From Rhodocyclaceae bacterium (GTDB lineage: Bacteria; Pseudomonadota; Gammaproteobacteria; Burkholderiales; Rhodocyclaceae): 62,210 bases of DNA. Shown here in pieces: positions 53,435-62,047 of this stretch. The notes beneath the pieces are model-generated. The model was not told the DNA's origin and searched no databases. It saw only the letters and a program-made list of their open reading frames with translations. The stretch is taken from positions 1 to 62,210 of the forward strand of contig JAGRGB010000067.1 of NCBI GenBank assembly GCA_020445745.1, in the 5' to 3' direction. Made by a program: the position numbers and the translations under genes. Positions within the stretch are counted from its first letter, which is position 1. Each line of letters begins with the position of its first letter.

Positions 53435-54562
53435 ATGCCCCAGATCGTCGTCATCGGTGCCGGCTTCGCCGGCCTCACCGCGATCCGCGAGATCCGCAAG
53501 CGCGACCGCGAGGTCGCCATCACGCTGGTGGCACCGCGCAAGCAGTTGCACTACCTGCCGGGCATCATCTGGATCCCGTCCGGGCTGCGCCGGCGCGAGG
53601 ACCTGGTCGTTCCGCTCGACCGTTTCCTCGAGCGCATGAACGTACGATTCCACGAAGCCCAAGTCACCGGCCTCGCCGATGGCGGCCGGCGGGTACTCAC
53701 CGATGCCGGCGAACTCGCCAACGACGCGCTGCTGATAGCCTGCGGCGGCCGATTCATCCGCAAGCTGCCCGGCATCGAGCACGCCGTCACGCCGTGCGAG
53801 GGCATCGCCGCCGGTGAGCGGATCCGCGACCGGCTGCGGGAAATGACCGGCGGCACGATCGCCGTCGGGTTCGCCGGCAATCCCCAGGAGCCCTCGGCCA
53901 TGCGTGGCGGACCGATGTTCGAGTTCCTGTTCGGCATCGATCGTCAGCTGCGACGCGAGGGTCGCCGCGAGCGCTTCGAGATGGTGTTCTTCAGTCCGGC
54001 CGAAAAACCCGGCAATCGGCTCGGGCCGCGCGCCGTCACCAGCCTGCTCGACGAAATGGGGCGGCGCGGCATCGCCACCCACCTCGGCCACAAGATGAAG
54101 GGGCTCGAGGCCGATCGGGTGCACACCGAGGGCGGCAGCATCGGCGCCGACCTGATCCTGTTCCAGCCCGGCATGACCGGAAACGCGTGGTTCGACGCCA
54201 CCGACCTGCCCCGCTCGCCCGGCGGTCTGGTCAGTGCCGACCGCCACTGCCGCGTCGCCGGTTTCGAACGGGTCTACGTGGCGGGAGACTCCGGCAGCTT
54301 TCCGGGCCCGGACTGGATGCCCAAGCAGGCCCACATGGCCGACCTGCAGGCCGCGGCCGCCGCCCGCAACATGCTCGCCGAGTTGAACGGCGAGCCGGCG
54401 GAAGCCACGTTCCGGACCGAACTGATGTGCATCGTCGACAGCCTCGATGCCGGCATGCTGGTCGCCCGCAGTGAGCGCCGCAACATCGTGCTGCCGTCAT
54501 CGCCGGTGTTCCACTGGATCAAGCGCGGTTTCGAGCGCGCCTACCTGCGCCGCTACCGGTAG
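53435..54562 (+). CDS. Sulfide:quinone oxidoreductase-like FAD flavoprotein
   Basis: The 375-residue flavoprotein has the FAD motif VVIGAGFAGLTAIREI at the N-terminus. A second region has FVYVAGDS-type sequence (VYVAGDSGSFPG near 285), and KQAHMADLQAAAAARN is typical of SQR-like enzymes. Cys occurs in TPCEGIA and LMCIVDS, possible redox residues, but the classical SQR Cys triad cannot be confirmed by eye. The substrate may be sulfide or an organic compound. The next gene is the halohydrin-dehalogenase-type SDR, 66 bp later. Confidence 0.8.
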   Translation: MPQIVVIGAGFAGLTAIREIRKRDREVAITLVAPRKQLHYLPGIIWIPSGLRRREDLVVPLDRFLERMNVRFHEAQVTGLADGGRRVLTDAGELANDALLIACGGRFIRKLPGIEHAVTPCEGIAAGERIRDRLREMTGGTIAVGFAGNPQEPSAMRGGPMFEFLFGIDRQLRREGRRERFEMVFFSPAEKPGNRLGPRAVTSLLDEMGRRGIATHLGHKMKGLEADRVHTEGGSIGADLILFQPGMTGNAWFDATDLPRSPGGLVSADRHCRVAGFERVYVAGDSGSFPGPDWMPKQAHMADLQAAAAARNMLAELNGEPAEATFRTELMCIVDSLDAGMLVARSERRNIVLPSSPVFHWIKRGFERAYLRRYR

Positions 54563-54628
54563 CACATCGGCGCTGGCGCGCGGCGCGCCGGCGGCGCGCT
54601 GCTGGCGACGACAAGGACCGAGGCGACC

Positions 54629-55303
54629 ATGGATCTGCAAGGCAGACGTGTACTGATCACCCAGGCGGACGCATTCATGGGCCCGGCGCTGTGCGAGGTG
54701 TTCGCCGAACAGGGCGCCGAGGTGATCGCCAGCACCGATGATCCGTCGCCCGCGGATGCGATGGCCGGCATCGTCGGCGCAGCCGGCGAGTTCGACACGC
54801 TGGTCGCCAACCTGGCCATCGCAGCGCCGACCACACCTGCCCTCGACGTCGGCGACGACGAATGGCGGCGGGTGTTCGCGATGCTTGTCGATCCGCTGCC
54901 GCGGCTGGTGCGCGCGGCGGTGCCCGGCATGATCGCCCGCGGCGGCGGCCGGATCCTAGTCATCGGCAGCGCCTCGGCACTGCGCGGCATTCGCCGTGCA
55001 TCGACCTACAGCGCGGCACGCGGCGCCCAGCTTGCCTACGTCCAGGCGGTCGGCGTCGAACTGGCGAGCCAAGGTATCCGGATCAACGCGATCGCCCAGA
55101 ACTTCGTCGACAACCCCACCTACTTCCCGCCCCAAGTCCAGCACGATCCCCGCTTCCGGCAACGGCTGGCCCGCGAGGTACCGCTCGGGCGCCTGGTCTC
55201 GGCGCGGGAGCAAGCGCATCTTGCCGCCTATCTGTGCAGCGACGCCGCCGACTGCTTCGTCGGCCAGGTGTTTCCGCTGTGCGGCGGCTGGGTGCAACGC
55301 TGA
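54629..55303 (+). CDS. Halohydrin dehalogenase-type SDR protein
   Basis: This 224-residue SDR lacks the cofactor glycine motif and carries both halohydrin-dehalogenase signatures. T-x4-F-x-G is at T11, F16, G18 (TQADAFMG). S-x12-Y-x3-R is at S114, Y127, R131 (YSAAR, with Arg where SDRs have Lys). The late PTYFPPQV and GQVFPLCGGW segments also fit. Known enzymes split vicinal haloalcohols to epoxides without NAD(P)H. By motif it would not be a normal dehydrogenase; activity is inferred. Length fits the family (about 225-260). Confidence 0.8.
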   Translation: MDLQGRRVLITQADAFMGPALCEVFAEQGAEVIASTDDPSPADAMAGIVGAAGEFDTLVANLAIAAPTTPALDVGDDEWRRVFAMLVDPLPRLVRAAVPGMIARGGGRILVIGSASALRGIRRASTYSAARGAQLAYVQAVGVELASQGIRINAIAQNFVDNPTYFPPQVQHDPRFRQRLAREVPLGRLVSAREQAHLAAYLCSDAADCFVGQVFPLCGGWVQR

Positions 55304-55324
55304 GGGCGGAGATCCGGACCGCCG

Positions 55325-55900
55325 TCAGCGGCGCAGCAATCTGACCGCCTGCAGTGCGGCTGCGACGTTTTGCTCAGGCCCGAATCCCGAGATCGCCGCG
55401 GCGATGCGCCCGTCCGGTGCCACGACGAAGGTCGTCCGTTCCGTGAATCCGTGGCCGATCGCTTCGCCCCGGGTGTTGCGGTAGCCGGCGCCGCCGCTGC
55501 TGACGGCGAGATCGAAGGCCTCGGCGATGCGGCCATCCGCATCGGACACCACCGGGAACTTGCCGGCGCAATAATCCGGGTCGGCCGAGAAGGCCTGCAG
55601 GCGGTCGATGCCGTCCAGCGACACGCCGACCACGCTGGCGCCGGCCTCGGCGAAACGCTCGTGCTCGCGGGAGAATGCGCGGGCCTGGATGTTGCAGCCT
55701 GACGTATAGGCAGCCGGGTAGAAGTAGACGACGACGGCGCCATGGCGGCGCGCCGCGGTCAGATCGAATGCGATCTCCTTGCCGTCGAGGGCGGCAGCGC
55801 CCTCGAAATCGGGTGCAGCGGCTCCCACGGGTAGCGCGGCGCCGGCCGGCGCCGCAAGGCTGGCGGCCGCGAGCAGGGTGGCCAGGGTCTGTCGGGTCAT
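55325..55900 (-). CDS. Exported peroxiredoxin
   Basis: The 191-residue protein has a signal peptide (about 21 residues, ending PAGAAL) and an AhpC/TSA-type thioredoxin fold. It shows APDFEGAAALDG, the peroxidatic motif PAAYTSGC and GVSLDGIDRLQAF. It should detoxify peroxides in the periplasm. A further Cys lies in DPDYCAGKF. It is convergent with the SDR and divergent from the permease. The 201 bp upstream hold no gene. Confidence 0.88.
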   Translation of the reverse strand: MTRQTLATLLAAASLAAPAGAALPVGAAAPDFEGAAALDGKEIAFDLTAARRHGAVVVYFYPAAYTSGCNIQARAFSREHERFAEAGASVVGVSLDGIDRLQAFSADPDYCAGKFPVVSDADGRIAEAFDLAVSSGGAGYRNTRGEAIGHGFTERTTFVVAPDGRIAAAISGFGPEQNVAAALQAVRLLRR

Positions 55901-56101
55901 GGTGGGGTCTCCGGTACTTGTCGAGCCATTCGAATCGTGCGACTGAGATGACCGCTGCCGTGACGAAGGATTCCCGCGGCCATCGAATAACCTGGCGGAT
56001 GGGGAGCGAGGCCCGGCCCGTCATCCGCGCACGCAGCAATCCCTTGCTCCGGATCAATACGCAATCGTACGGGCGATGCCACACTGGAAGCGCATTGGGA
56101 G

Positions 56102-57151
56102 ATGGCAATGGGCGAACTGGTACGTCGACCCCAGAAGCTGCTGCCGTGGTGCCTTGCGGTGTCGCTCGGCGCCTCTGCATGGCTGCTTGCCTACACGCAC
56201 CTGACCGAGATCGCCGACGCGCTGCTGGCGGCGACCGGGCTGACGCGCGAGACCCGGCTGGGCGAAGCACTGCACTTCTTTCTGTACGACACGCCGAAGG
56301 TGCTGCTGCTGCTCACCGGCATCGTCTTCGTGATGGGCATCGTGCAAACCTTCTTCGCGCCGGAGCGCACGCGGGCGCTACTGTCGGGGCGGCGCGCCGG
56401 TGCCGGCAACGTGCTGGCGGCAATTCTCGGCATCGTCACGCCCTTCTGCTCGTGCTCGGCGGTACCACTGTTCATCGGCTTCCTGTCGGCAGGCGTGCCG
56501 CTGGGCGTGACCTTCTCGTTCCTGGTTTCGGCACCGATGGTCAACGAGGTGGCGCTGGTGCTGCTGCTCGGCATGTTCGGCTGGCAAGTGGCGGCGCTGT
56601 ACCTGGGGCTCGGGCTGGCGGTGGCGATCGTCGCCGGTCTGGTGATCGGGCACCTGCGCATGGAACGCCACCTCGAGGATTGGGTGCAGCAGATCCTCGC
56701 CGGCAAGCACACGAACCGGGGCACGGACGGACTCGACTGGGTGGCACGCTTCGAGGCCGGTGGCGCCCATGTGCGCGACATCGTCGGCCGCGTCTGGCCC
56801 TACGTGCTGGTCGGGATCGCGCTCGGCGCGGGCATCCACGGTTACGTGCCGGAGGATTTCATGGCGTCGTTCATGGGCCGCGACGCTTGGTGGGCAGTGC
56901 CGGCTGCGGTTGTGCTGGGCGTGCCGATGTACACCAACGCAGCGGGCATCATCCCGGTGGTAGAGGCGTTGATCGGCAAGGGCGCGGCGCTGGGCACGGT
57001 GCTGGCGTTCATGATGAGCGTGATCGCGCTGTCGGCACCGGAGATGATCATCCTGCGCAAGGCGCTGAAGCCGGCGCTGATAGCCAGCTTCGCCGGGATC
57101 GTGGCAGTCGGGATTCTGCTGGTCGGCTATGTCTTCAACCTGGTGCTGTGA
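56102..57151 (+). CDS. ArsP/YraQ-type permease
   Basis: The 349-residue membrane protein has about eight to ten helices and the DUF318 permease hallmark TPFCSCSAVPLFIGF near residue 118. FLVSAPMVNEVAL and the second-half VPMYTNAAGIIPVVEAL follow. Family members export organoarsenicals or transport thiosulfate-like compounds. The Cys pair in FCSCS is characteristic. The downstream mini-thioredoxin and the divergent peroxiredoxin suggest a redox link. The start may be 56102 or the ATG two codons later. Confidence 0.9.
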   Translation: MAMGELVRRPQKLLPWCLAVSLGASAWLLAYTHLTEIADALLAATGLTRETRLGEALHFFLYDTPKVLLLLTGIVFVMGIVQTFFAPERTRALLSGRRAGAGNVLAAILGIVTPFCSCSAVPLFIGFLSAGVPLGVTFSFLVSAPMVNEVALVLLLGMFGWQVAALYLGLGLAVAIVAGLVIGHLRMERHLEDWVQQILAGKHTNRGTDGLDWVARFEAGGAHVRDIVGRVWPYVLVGIALGAGIHGYVPEDFMASFMGRDAWWAVPAAVVLGVPMYTNAAGIIPVVEALIGKGAALGTVLAFMMSVIALSAPEMIILRKALKPALIASFAGIVAVGILLVGYVFNLVL

Positions 57152-57202
57152 ACCGGAAAGCGCCGCTGCCGAGAGACCGGGCGGGCAAACTGGAGATCGA
57201 CG

Positions 57203-57439
57203 ATGAAAATGGTCAAGGTACTGGGAAGCGGATGCGCGAAGTGCCGCAGCACGGTCGCGCTGATCGAGCGGGTGGCAGCGGCGCAGGGCGCCGCGATTGC
57301 CCTCGAGAAGGTCGAGGACATGCCGACGATCGCAAGCTACGGGGTCATGTCGACGCCAGCGGTGGTGATCGACGGCAGCGTCGTGCATGCCGGTGGCGTG
57401 CCGACCGAGGGGGCGGTGGCGGCTTGGTTTGGCAGCTGA
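57203..57439 (+). CDS. Mini-thioredoxin family protein
   Basis: The 78-residue protein is a short thioredoxin-fold redox protein with the active site CAKC near residue 11-14 and the cis-Pro motif MSTPAVVIDG. Such proteins often sit next to YraQ/ArsP permeases; the gene is 51 bp downstream of one here. It likely supplies or takes electrons for the permease partner. It has no signal peptide, so it acts in the cytoplasm. Confidence 0.9.
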   Translation: MKMVKVLGSGCAKCRSTVALIERVAAAQGAAIALEKVEDMPTIASYGVMSTPAVVIDGSVVHAGGVPTEGAVAAWFGS

Positions 57440-57469
57440 GCGCTGCCCCGCCGGCGGGCCGCACAGCCC

Positions 57470-59107
57470 TCAGAGTTGCTCGATCACGTCCTTCAGCAGC
57501 CAGGTTCCGACCTCGTTGTACTCGCCGATCTCGGTGCCGAGGCCGAGGCCCGCCGACGCCGTCGCCCCGAGCAGGCGCTCCTGGCCCAGCTCGGGATGGT
57601 AGTAGCTGTACCACATGCCGACGCCGATGCTGACCGCGGCACTGACCGAGGTCGTGAAACCCTGGGCATAGCCGCTCTCGAAGGCGCCCTTCCAGACCCC
57701 GACGGTGACCGCCGCGTCGATGCCGACCGACAGGCCCTTGGAGATGCCACCGGATTCGTAGGGCTTGATCCGGCCTTCCGCGAAATCGATGGCGATGCCG
57801 ATCTCGCCGTTGCCGCCGACGCCGAGCTGCACGTCGCCGCTGAAGCCGATCGAGATCGAGCGGTTGCCAGCTTCGCGGGCGGCGGCCTGGAATGCCCGGA
57901 AAGTCGGCAGCCCGCGCAGGTATTCGTAGGCCTCGCGCCAGCGTCCCTCCTTGAACAGCCGCTTGACGTTGCGGGTGCGGCCACGGCGGATGTCGTCGAG
58001 CAGCGCGGTGGCGAGATCCTTCATCGCGCCGCTGACGAATTGATAGCCGGGCGCGTCGCGCTTTGCTGCCGCCCGGATGTCGAACGGCGGTGCACACAGC
58101 TTGGCCGAGCGGAAGCCGAGCACGCTGGCGAACAGGTTCTTCTCCGGCGGCTGCTTGGCCAGCCGCAGGCCGCGATCGCAGGGCTCGACGGCGCGGCAAT
58201 TGCCGGTATCGATGCCGGCCGCGTGGATGCGCTCGTAGCCCGCCGGGCAGGCCATGCAGCTGCCGCCGCCCCTGGCCATGTGGAACTGGCCCGGCGGGCA
58301 GCCCCAGGCCCGCTTCTGGTACTTGGCGCGCACCCACGGCCCGGTCAGCGACTTGCGCTTGCGGCAGGCCTTGGGGTCGTCCATGCGGCGCGTCGGCGAG
58401 GCCCGCACGTAGCCCTCCGGGCAGGTCCAGCAGGAGCCGCCTTGCAGGGTCGAGAAATAGGATTGCTTGCCCGGACAACCGAGCTTGCGGGCCTTGCCCA
58501 TGTGCTTCGCGGCAATCGTCGCGCACGGCTCTTCGCCCTCGCCGCCGCAACCGCGGGCGCTGGGCTTGCGCGGTTGCGGCCGCGGCGCCGGCAGCACCGC
58601 CACCGGCGGTGGTTTGTCGGCAAGCGCCAGTTCGCGCCGATAGCGCTGCGGATCGTCCAACTCGACCGGGATCAACTGGTAGCGGGCCGCGCCCAGCGCC
58701 ATGCCCACCGCGACGTCGATGCGCTCGCCGTTCAGGCGCCCTTCGAAGCGGCCGGCGAGCGGCAGATCGTCGGCGCCGTAGCGCCCCGGCGCGCTGCGCT
58801 CGAGGTTGCGATAGACCACCATGCCCGGCTGGATCTCGTAGAGCCCGAAGTGCGCCCACGGCTCCAGCGCCCAGGCACGGCCGCGCTCGATGCGGATGCG
58901 CTTGCCGATCGTCGAGATCGTCCACACGCCGTCGATCGCGGAGGCCACGCCCGGCGCGACGTCGGCCTGGCGGGGCAGACTCCCCGGCGGCAGCGAGCCG
59001 GGCTTGTAGGGTGCCGGCGCACAGGCGGCGAGAAACAGCAGGGCAAGTCCGGCGAGCCAGCCGGGCAGCGCGCGGGCCCCACGGGCCGGGACGGAGTAAT
59101 CGGGCAT
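57470..59107 (-). CDS. Large Cys-rich lipoprotein of unknown function
   Basis: I do not recognise this 545-residue protein. It has a lipoprotein signal peptide with lipobox LAAC (Cys29). A beta-rich region (about 55-165), a Pro-rich linker (about 166-185) and a Cys-rich region (about 185-320) follow. The Cys-rich region holds repeated modules of GCP-x-SC-x2-CP-x-GY type, reminiscent of growth-factor-receptor or EGF-like repeats. The C-terminal 170 residues are Gly/Ser-rich with amphipathic strands (SIGFSGDVQLGVGG and KGLSVGIDAAVTVG), which could form a barrel or sheet. It lies downstream of polA on the same strand. Confidence 0.75.
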   Translation of the reverse strand: MPDYSVPARGARALPGWLAGLALLFLAACAPAPYKPGSLPPGSLPRQADVAPGVASAIDGVWTISTIGKRIRIERGRAWALEPWAHFGLYEIQPGMVVYRNLERSAPGRYGADDLPLAGRFEGRLNGERIDVAVGMALGAARYQLIPVELDDPQRYRRELALADKPPPVAVLPAPRPQPRKPSARGCGGEGEEPCATIAAKHMGKARKLGCPGKQSYFSTLQGGSCWTCPEGYVRASPTRRMDDPKACRKRKSLTGPWVRAKYQKRAWGCPPGQFHMARGGGSCMACPAGYERIHAAGIDTGNCRAVEPCDRGLRLAKQPPEKNLFASVLGFRSAKLCAPPFDIRAAAKRDAPGYQFVSGAMKDLATALLDDIRRGRTRNVKRLFKEGRWREAYEYLRGLPTFRAFQAAAREAGNRSISIGFSGDVQLGVGGNGEIGIAIDFAEGRIKPYESGGISKGLSVGIDAAVTVGVWKGAFESGYAQGFTTSVSAAVSIGVGMWYSYYHPELGQERLLGATASAGLGLGTEIGEYNEVGTWLLKDVIEQL

Positions 59108-59231
59108 CGACGCATTCCTGCAAATCAACCAGGCACGTTTAGCATTGCCGCGCGCGCCAAGCAATCCGCGACGACCGGCCGGCGTGACGTGCTTGCTCGC
59201 CGGCGCGCCGTCGCCCGCCACCGAGGCGGGC

Positions 59232-61952
59232 TCAGTGGGCTTCGTCCCAGTTGGCGCCGACTCCGACCTCGGCCAGCAGCGGCACCCGGAGCTCGGCGAC
59301 GCCGGCCATCAGCTCGGGCAGCCGCCTGCGCACGGTGTCGAGTTCGTCGTCCGGCACCTCCAGCACCAGTTCGTCGTGCACCTGCAGGATCAGACGAGCC
59401 CGCAGGTCATCGTCCCGCAACCAGCCCGAGACGGCGATCATCGCCAGCTTGATCAGATCGGCGGCGGTACCCTGCATCGGCGCGTTGATCGCGGCGCGCT
59501 CGGCGGCCTGGCGGCGGCCGACATTGCTGGCGCGGATGTCGGGCAGGTGCAGGCGGCGGCCGAACACCGTCTCCACGTAGCCCTTGTCGCGGGCCTCGCC
59601 GCGGGTGCGGTCCATGTAGGCGGCGACACCGGGGTAGCGGGCGAAGTAGCGATCGATGTACGTGGCCGCCGCCGATCGCTCGATGCCCAGGTTGCGGGCC
59701 AGGCCGTGGGCGCTCATGCCGTAGATCAGTCCGAAATTGATGACCTTGGCGGTACGCCGCTGCTCGGCCGCGACCTCACCCGGCGCGACGCCGAAGATCT
59801 CGGCGGCGGTCGCCCGATGGACGTCCTCGCCGCGGCCGAAGGCGGTGAGCAGGCCCTCGTCGCCGGACAGGTGGGCCATGATGCGCAGTTCGATCTGGGA
59901 GTAGTCGGCGCTGACGATGCGACTGCCGGGCGGGGCGATGAAGGCGGCGCGGATGCGGCGGCCCTCGTCGCTGCGGATCGGGATGTTCTGCAGGTTGGGG
60001 TCCGAGCTGGCGAGCCGGCCGGTGACCGCCACCGCCTGCGAATAGCTGGTATGGACACGGCCGGTGTGCGGATTGACCGACTGCGGCAACTTGTCGGTAT
60101 AGGTGCTCTTCAACTTGGCCAGCATCCGGTATTCGAGCAGCAGTTTCGGCAGCGGATAGTCCTCGGCGAGCTTCTGCAGCACCTCCTCGTCGGTCGACGG
60201 CTGTCCCTTGGCGGTCTTCTTGACCACCGGCAGTTCGAGCTTGCCGAACAGGATCTCGCCGAGTTGCTTCGGCGAGCCCAGGTTGAACGGCTGGCCGGCG
60301 AGCTCGAAGGCCTGCTGTTCGAGGGCATGGAGGCGCTTGCCGATCTCGCCGGACTGGCGCAGCAACAGCTCGCCATCGACCAGTACGCCGTTTCGTTCCA
60401 TTTCCAGCAGCACCGCCATCACCGGCATCTCGATGTCGCGGTACAGCGCCGCCAGCTTCGGCTCGGCGGCGAGCCGCGGATAGAGATGGCGGTGCAGCCG
60501 CAAGGTGACGTCGGCGTCCTCGGCGGCATATTCGGTGGCGCGGTCGATCGCCACCTCGTCAAAGCCGATCTGCTTGGCGCCCTTGCCGCAGACCTCGGTG
60601 TAGGGAATCGTCGCGAGGTCGAGGTGGCGGCGCGCGAGGGAATCCATGTCGCGTGTTCGGTCGCTCTCCAGCACGTAGGATTCGAGCAGGGTGTCATGCA
60701 TGATGCCGCCCAGCCGGATGCCGTGGTTGGCGAGCACGTGGGCGTCGTACTTGAGGTTCTGGCCGACCTTGGCGTGGTCGTCGGACTCCAGCCATGGCCG
60801 CAGCCGCTCGATCACGCCCTCGAACGGCAGCTGTTCCACCCCGTCCTGCGCCTGGTGGGCCAGCGGCAGGTAGGCCGCCTCGCCCGCGGTCACCGCGAAC
60901 GACATGCCGACCAAGCGGGCAGCCAGCGGGTCGAGGCTGGTGGTCTCGGTGTCGAAGGCGGTGAGTTCGGCAGCCCGGATCTTCGCCAGCCAGTCGTCGA
61001 GGGCGGCGGCATCGAGGATCGCGACATAGTCGCGCGCCGCCTCCCGGCCGCCGCCGCCCGCGGCCGGCTCGTCCTCGTCGTCCTCGTCGTCCGCGGTGGC
61101 GGCGTCACCACGCTCGAGCTCGGCCAGCCAGCTGCGGAATTCGAGCCGGCGGTACAGTTCCGCCAGCCGCTCGCGGTCGCGCGCGCCGGGCGACAGCGCG
61201 ACGACCTTGACCGGCAGCGCGACGGCGGTATCGACGGTCACCAGCCGCCGCCCGAGGGGCAGGAAGTCCAGGTGCTTGCGCAGGTTCTCGCCGACCTTGC
61301 CGCCGATTTCGCCGGCGCGCGCGATCAGCGCGTCGAGGTCGCCGAACTGGGTGAGCCACTTGACCGCCGTCTTGGGCCCGCACTTCTCGACACCCGGCAC
61401 GTTGTCGACACTGTCGCCGACCAGCGCCAGGTAGTCGACGATGCGCGCCGGCGGCACCCCGAACTTGGCCTCGACACCGGCTTCGTCGAGCACTTCCTCG
61501 TTCATCGTGTTGACCCAGCGCACGCCAGGCCCGACCAACTGGGTGAGATCCTTGTCGCCGGTCGAGATCACCACCTGCCAGCCGGCCGCGGTGGCCTCGC
61601 GGGTCAGGGTACCGATGACGTCGTCGGCCTCGACCCCGTCGACGCACAGCAGCGGCCAGCCTTCGGCCCGGATCGCCTCGTGCAGCGGTTCGATCTGCAC
61701 ACGCAGTTCGTCCGGCATCGGCGGACGGTTGGCCTTGTACTCCGGGTACCAGTCGTCACGGAATGTCTTGCCCTTGGCATCGAACACGCAGGCGCGATAA
61801 TCCGCCTTGTAGTCGGCGATGAGGCGCCGTAGCATGGACAGCACCCCGCGCACCGCGCCGGTTGGCTCGCCGGCGGAAGTGCGCAGGTCGGGCAGGGCAT
61901 GGAACGCCCGGTAGAGATAGCTGGAACCGTCGACCAGCAGCAGTGTCGGCAT
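59232..61952 (-). CDS. polA: DNA polymerase I
   Basis: This 906-residue polymerase has three parts. The 5'-nuclease domain is at about 1-290 (LLLVDGSSYLYRAFHAL, GVEADDVIGTL). The 3'-5' exonuclease domain (about 320-510) is intact, with FDTETTSLDP and YAAEDADVTLRL. The polymerase domain has DYSQIELRIMAHLSGD, RRTAKVINFGLIYG and the HDELVLEVP motif. I start at the ATG at 61952, which gives the family N-terminus MPTLLLVDG; the upstream in-frame 22 codons do not. It is divergent from the LOG-family gene. Confidence 0.97.
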   Translation of the reverse strand: MPTLLLVDGSSYLYRAFHALPDLRTSAGEPTGAVRGVLSMLRRLIADYKADYRACVFDAKGKTFRDDWYPEYKANRPPMPDELRVQIEPLHEAIRAEGWPLLCVDGVEADDVIGTLTREATAAGWQVVISTGDKDLTQLVGPGVRWVNTMNEEVLDEAGVEAKFGVPPARIVDYLALVGDSVDNVPGVEKCGPKTAVKWLTQFGDLDALIARAGEIGGKVGENLRKHLDFLPLGRRLVTVDTAVALPVKVVALSPGARDRERLAELYRRLEFRSWLAELERGDAATADDEDDEDEPAAGGGGREAARDYVAILDAAALDDWLAKIRAAELTAFDTETTSLDPLAARLVGMSFAVTAGEAAYLPLAHQAQDGVEQLPFEGVIERLRPWLESDDHAKVGQNLKYDAHVLANHGIRLGGIMHDTLLESYVLESDRTRDMDSLARRHLDLATIPYTEVCGKGAKQIGFDEVAIDRATEYAAEDADVTLRLHRHLYPRLAAEPKLAALYRDIEMPVMAVLLEMERNGVLVDGELLLRQSGEIGKRLHALEQQAFELAGQPFNLGSPKQLGEILFGKLELPVVKKTAKGQPSTDEEVLQKLAEDYPLPKLLLEYRMLAKLKSTYTDKLPQSVNPHTGRVHTSYSQAVAVTGRLASSDPNLQNIPIRSDEGRRIRAAFIAPPGSRIVSADYSQIELRIMAHLSGDEGLLTAFGRGEDVHRATAAEIFGVAPGEVAAEQRRTAKVINFGLIYGMSAHGLARNLGIERSAAATYIDRYFARYPGVAAYMDRTRGEARDKGYVETVFGRRLHLPDIRASNVGRRQAAERAAINAPMQGTAADLIKLAMIAVSGWLRDDDLRARLILQVHDELVLEVPDDELDTVRRRLPELMAGVAELRVPLLAEVGVGANWDEAH

Positions 61953-62047
61953 GGGCAAGATCCGTGGCAGGCACCGAAACCGTCGGAGGGGGTCCAAGAT
62001 TCCGGGCGGTTGCGGCAAGAGGCCCCCACGTACACCGCGAGCGAGAC

